Below are positions 63,935 to 64,000 of a stretch of DNA of 64,000 nt, in pieces. The translations under genes and the position numbers were made by a program. The DNA lies in NCBI GenBank assembly GCA_009760855.2, contig WPIO01000043.1, positions 124,001-188,000 on the forward strand. Reading direction: 5' to 3'. How positions within the stretch are numbered: the stretch's first letter is position 1; each line of letters opens with the position of its first letter. The stretch comes from Cristatella mucedo. Its lineage: Eukaryota > Bryozoa > Phylactolaemata > Cristatellidae. Below the pieces are notes generated by a model, which saw only the letters and a list, made by a program, of their open reading frames with translations, made no database searches and was not told the DNA's origin.

Positions 63935-64000
63935 CTCTTGCTCTCTTATCACCACGTGCTTCGGAGCTTTATGCAACGGCAACTACCGCTACGTACGTAT

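Overview
The window looks like nuclear DNA of a metazoan, most likely an invertebrate, that I cannot place further. Evidence: short exons with GT-AG borders separated by kilobases; many 5'-truncated non-LTR retrotransposons of L2/CR1 type; two tRNA-headed SINE families whose 3' ends copy the tail of one LINE; hAT-like and Tc1/mariner/pogo-like miniature elements; long (CA)n, (CT)n and GC-rich tandem repeats. There are no operons, rRNA genes, true tRNA genes or CRISPR arrays. Long open frames across (CA)n, (CT)n and the GAGCC repeat are artefacts.

Region by region. (1) 1-9.7 kb and 56.6-64 kb are two head-to-tail copies of one segment, offset about 54-57 kb. Each carries two small plus-strand exons that I recognise as the end of the FERM domain and the start of the helical domain of a merlin/ezrin-radixin-moesin (ERM) type gene. 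A third ERM/merlin exon (FERM F2 region) lies at 52.2 kb, in order before the second copy. The exons expected between them were not found, so these are broken or very divergent genes. (2) 9.7-17 kb is a pile of LINE, SINE and miniature-element fragments. (3) 17.0-19.7 kb is a degenerate satellite-like array with a period near 175-200 bp. It returns as its reverse complement at 45.6-48.3 kb, with monomer-to-monomer matches. (4) 19.9-21.1 kb is a roughly 0.6-0.65 kb tandem duplication with coding-like pieces, followed by an ORF with a signal-peptide-like start (21.27 kb) and a TG repeat. (5) 25.9-45.5 kb, between the inverted arrays, holds three diverged copies of an unrecognised gene-bearing unit: A (about 26.6-28.0 kb, inverted), B (29.3-34.5 kb) and C (39.4-45.5 kb). 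Copy C has the best preserved exon chain (44.65-45.30 kb); A and B show a repeated P-G-R-V-S-x-M-V peptide. (6) 48.3-56.6 kb has a pogo/Tigger-like transposase scrap, LINE 3' fragments and the FERM exon.

The copies date one another's insertions. Two LINE insertions have an empty counterpart in the other copy with short target-site repeats, and a hAT-like miniature element sits in both copies of the first duplication. The most interesting parts are the three-copy A/B/C gene family, the inverted satellite arrays that bracket it, and the uneven divergence of the duplicated ERM-like segment. Coordinates of decayed repeats are approximate, since they were read by eye.
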